From a virus, in the IMG/VR virus record IMGVR_UViG_3300013131_000256, positions 1 to 23,087 of that record: a stretch of DNA of 23,087 nt; one strand, 5' to 3'. The position numbers and the translations under genes were made by a program. Below are positions 22,503 to 23,087 of the stretch, one piece after another. How positions within the stretch are numbered: the first letter of the stretch is position 1; every line of letters starts with the position of its first letter. The notes beneath the pieces were generated by a model. That model ran no database searches, was not told the DNA's origin, and saw only the letters and a list, made by a program, of their open reading frames with translations.

Positions 22503-22928
22503 TTATAACGTAAAAACAAGAATTAATGTGGGAATTGCAATTATAAGTGCAGATCCGCCTACAATAACACCATTACGTTGTCTACGATATTTTCTTGCTT
22601 CTTTAACGGCTAATTCAATTTGACTATCTTTAGCTTGTAATGTTTTTCCATATGCAATGCTATCACTTTTATATGTAGCTTCTCGTTGCTGATATCGTAA
22701 AATAATACCGTCTTTATAACTTATTTGTTTGTTAAGATCTGTATTAATTTCATATGAAATTTTTAATTCTTTTTTAGCAAAATCGCCTGATTCTAGATCT
22801 AAAATAATCTTTTTAAATGTAGGAGTCGGTAAACAAATTAGACTATCTTTATTTGTTATACCTATCTGTGAAATAGTCGTTAATGTCATTGTTAGTAAAG
22901 CCATTAACACGATTAACTGTTTCTTCAT
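22503..22928 (-). CDS. Small membrane protein with signal peptide, coiled coil and C-terminal membrane segment (possible spanin-like lysis protein)
   Basis: 141 residues. An N-terminal signal-like segment (KKQLIVLMALLTMTLTT) without a lipobox Cys is followed by a short domain (DSLICLPTPTFKKIILDLE), a long charged coiled coil (about 45-115, ending ARKYRRQRNG) and a hydrophobic C-terminus (VIVGGSALIIAIPTLILVFTL). Signal peptide plus C-terminal anchor puts the coiled coil in the periplasm. Proteins of this form are frequent in Bacteroidota phages, as I recall. With the overlapping upstream coiled-coil gene it could be a lysis pair such as spanins, but that is inference; no endolysin or holin is seen. 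ATG is preceded by GGAAAG. It reads straight into the terminase gene. Confidence 0.75.
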   Translation of the reverse strand: MKKQLIVLMALLTMTLTTISQIGITNKDSLICLPTPTFKKIILDLESGDFAKKELKISYEINTDLNKQISYKDGIILRYQQREATYKSDSIAYGKTLQAKDSQIELAVKEARKYRRQRNGVIVGGSALIIAIPTLILVFTL

Positions 22929-23087
22929 GTTCTTTCCGTAATGATTGTATTTCTTTTTGTTTCTTTACAATGTTTGTTTCTATTTGTGCGATTGATTTAT
23001 TTAAGGAATCAATCTCTAAACCAATTTTATTACGTTCTATTGCATTGTTTTGTATAACTGTATTTAAACTATCTATTTGATGTTGTA
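22849..23087 (-). CDS. Coiled-coil protein, 5' end cut by window edge
   Basis: Open from the right edge to a TAA at 22851-22849; 78 codons visible, N-terminus missing. The visible part is a coiled coil (IDSLNTVIQNNAIERNKIGL and onwards) ending in VNRVNGFTNNDINDYFTDRY plus NK. This type of end, with a coiled coil followed by a short acidic-aromatic FTxRY tail, I have seen in small proteins of Bacteroidota phages. It overlaps the next gene by 80 nt in another frame, much more than elsewhere in the window, as in Rz/Rz1-type lysis pairs. The N-terminal anchor that would support this is outside the window. Confidence 0.7.
   Translation of the reverse strand, partial: QHQIDSLNTVIQNNAIERNKIGLEIDSLNKSIAQIETNIVKKQKEIQSLRKEHEETVNRVNGFTNNDINDYFTDRYNK

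Noticed and set aside
1-23087. tRNA genes, insertion sequences, attachment sites, integrase
   Set aside because: None seen; genes are close-packed and no gap longer than about 170 nt remains.

Overview
The window is part of the late structural region of a T4-like contractile-tail phage (myovirus), with every gene on the minus strand (read from right to left). The DNA is AT-rich. The host is probably a member of Bacteroidota. The main reasons are a phage-encoded ribosomal protein bS21 that ends with the Ala-Tyr-Leu-Gln type tail of Bacteroidota bS21, and a right-hand pair of coiled-coil/membrane genes of the kind I associate with Bacteroidota phages. No cellular gene, integrase, tRNA or CRISPR array is seen, so this is an inside piece of a phage genome cut at both ends.

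In the direction of transcription: (1) a partial coiled-coil gene and an overlapping small membrane protein, possibly lysis-related (22.5-23.1 kb); (2) large terminase gp17 and portal gp20; (3) a prohead block of close-packed genes: four genes, the gp21-type protease, then four more small genes; (4) a phage bS21 ending at a terminator; (5) scaffold gp22 and major capsid protein gp23, ending at a strong C(UUCG)G-loop terminator; (6) phoH alone, between that terminator and another hairpin; (7) neck/tail-completion genes (gp13-, gp14-, gp15-like); (8) three fibre-like Ser/Thr/Gly-rich genes and a small coiled-coil gene; (9) tail sheath gp18 and tail tube gp19; (10) an HNH homing-type endonuclease; (11) a baseplate hub gp26-like gene cut by the left edge. 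Compared with T4 (13-14-15-16-17-18-19-20-21-22-23) the same modules are present but permuted.

The most striking feature is regulatory. An ATATTTAT core, followed a few bases later by AAA, lies 15-35 nt upstream of ten start codons, always on the coding strand and always between genes. It is the likely late promoter of this phage, yet it is the reverse complement of the T4 late box TATAAATA. At the HNH endonuclease, the tail sheath, the gp13-like gene and phoH, the motif lies inside a hairpin that pairs with the ribosome binding site. The HNH case is a 19-bp stem with a GAAA loop. In T4 such an arrangement silences read-through mRNA and lets only transcripts started at the internal late promoter be translated. 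Most genes here have Shine-Dalgarno sequences, unusual for a Bacteroidota host whose ribosomes hide the anti-SD with bS21, so a phage bS21 may be part of a translational take-over.

Several prohead-block proteins begin with a 15-16 residue leader ending in (L/I)xE, the T4 prohead-protease site. This suggests they are packaged internal head proteins.
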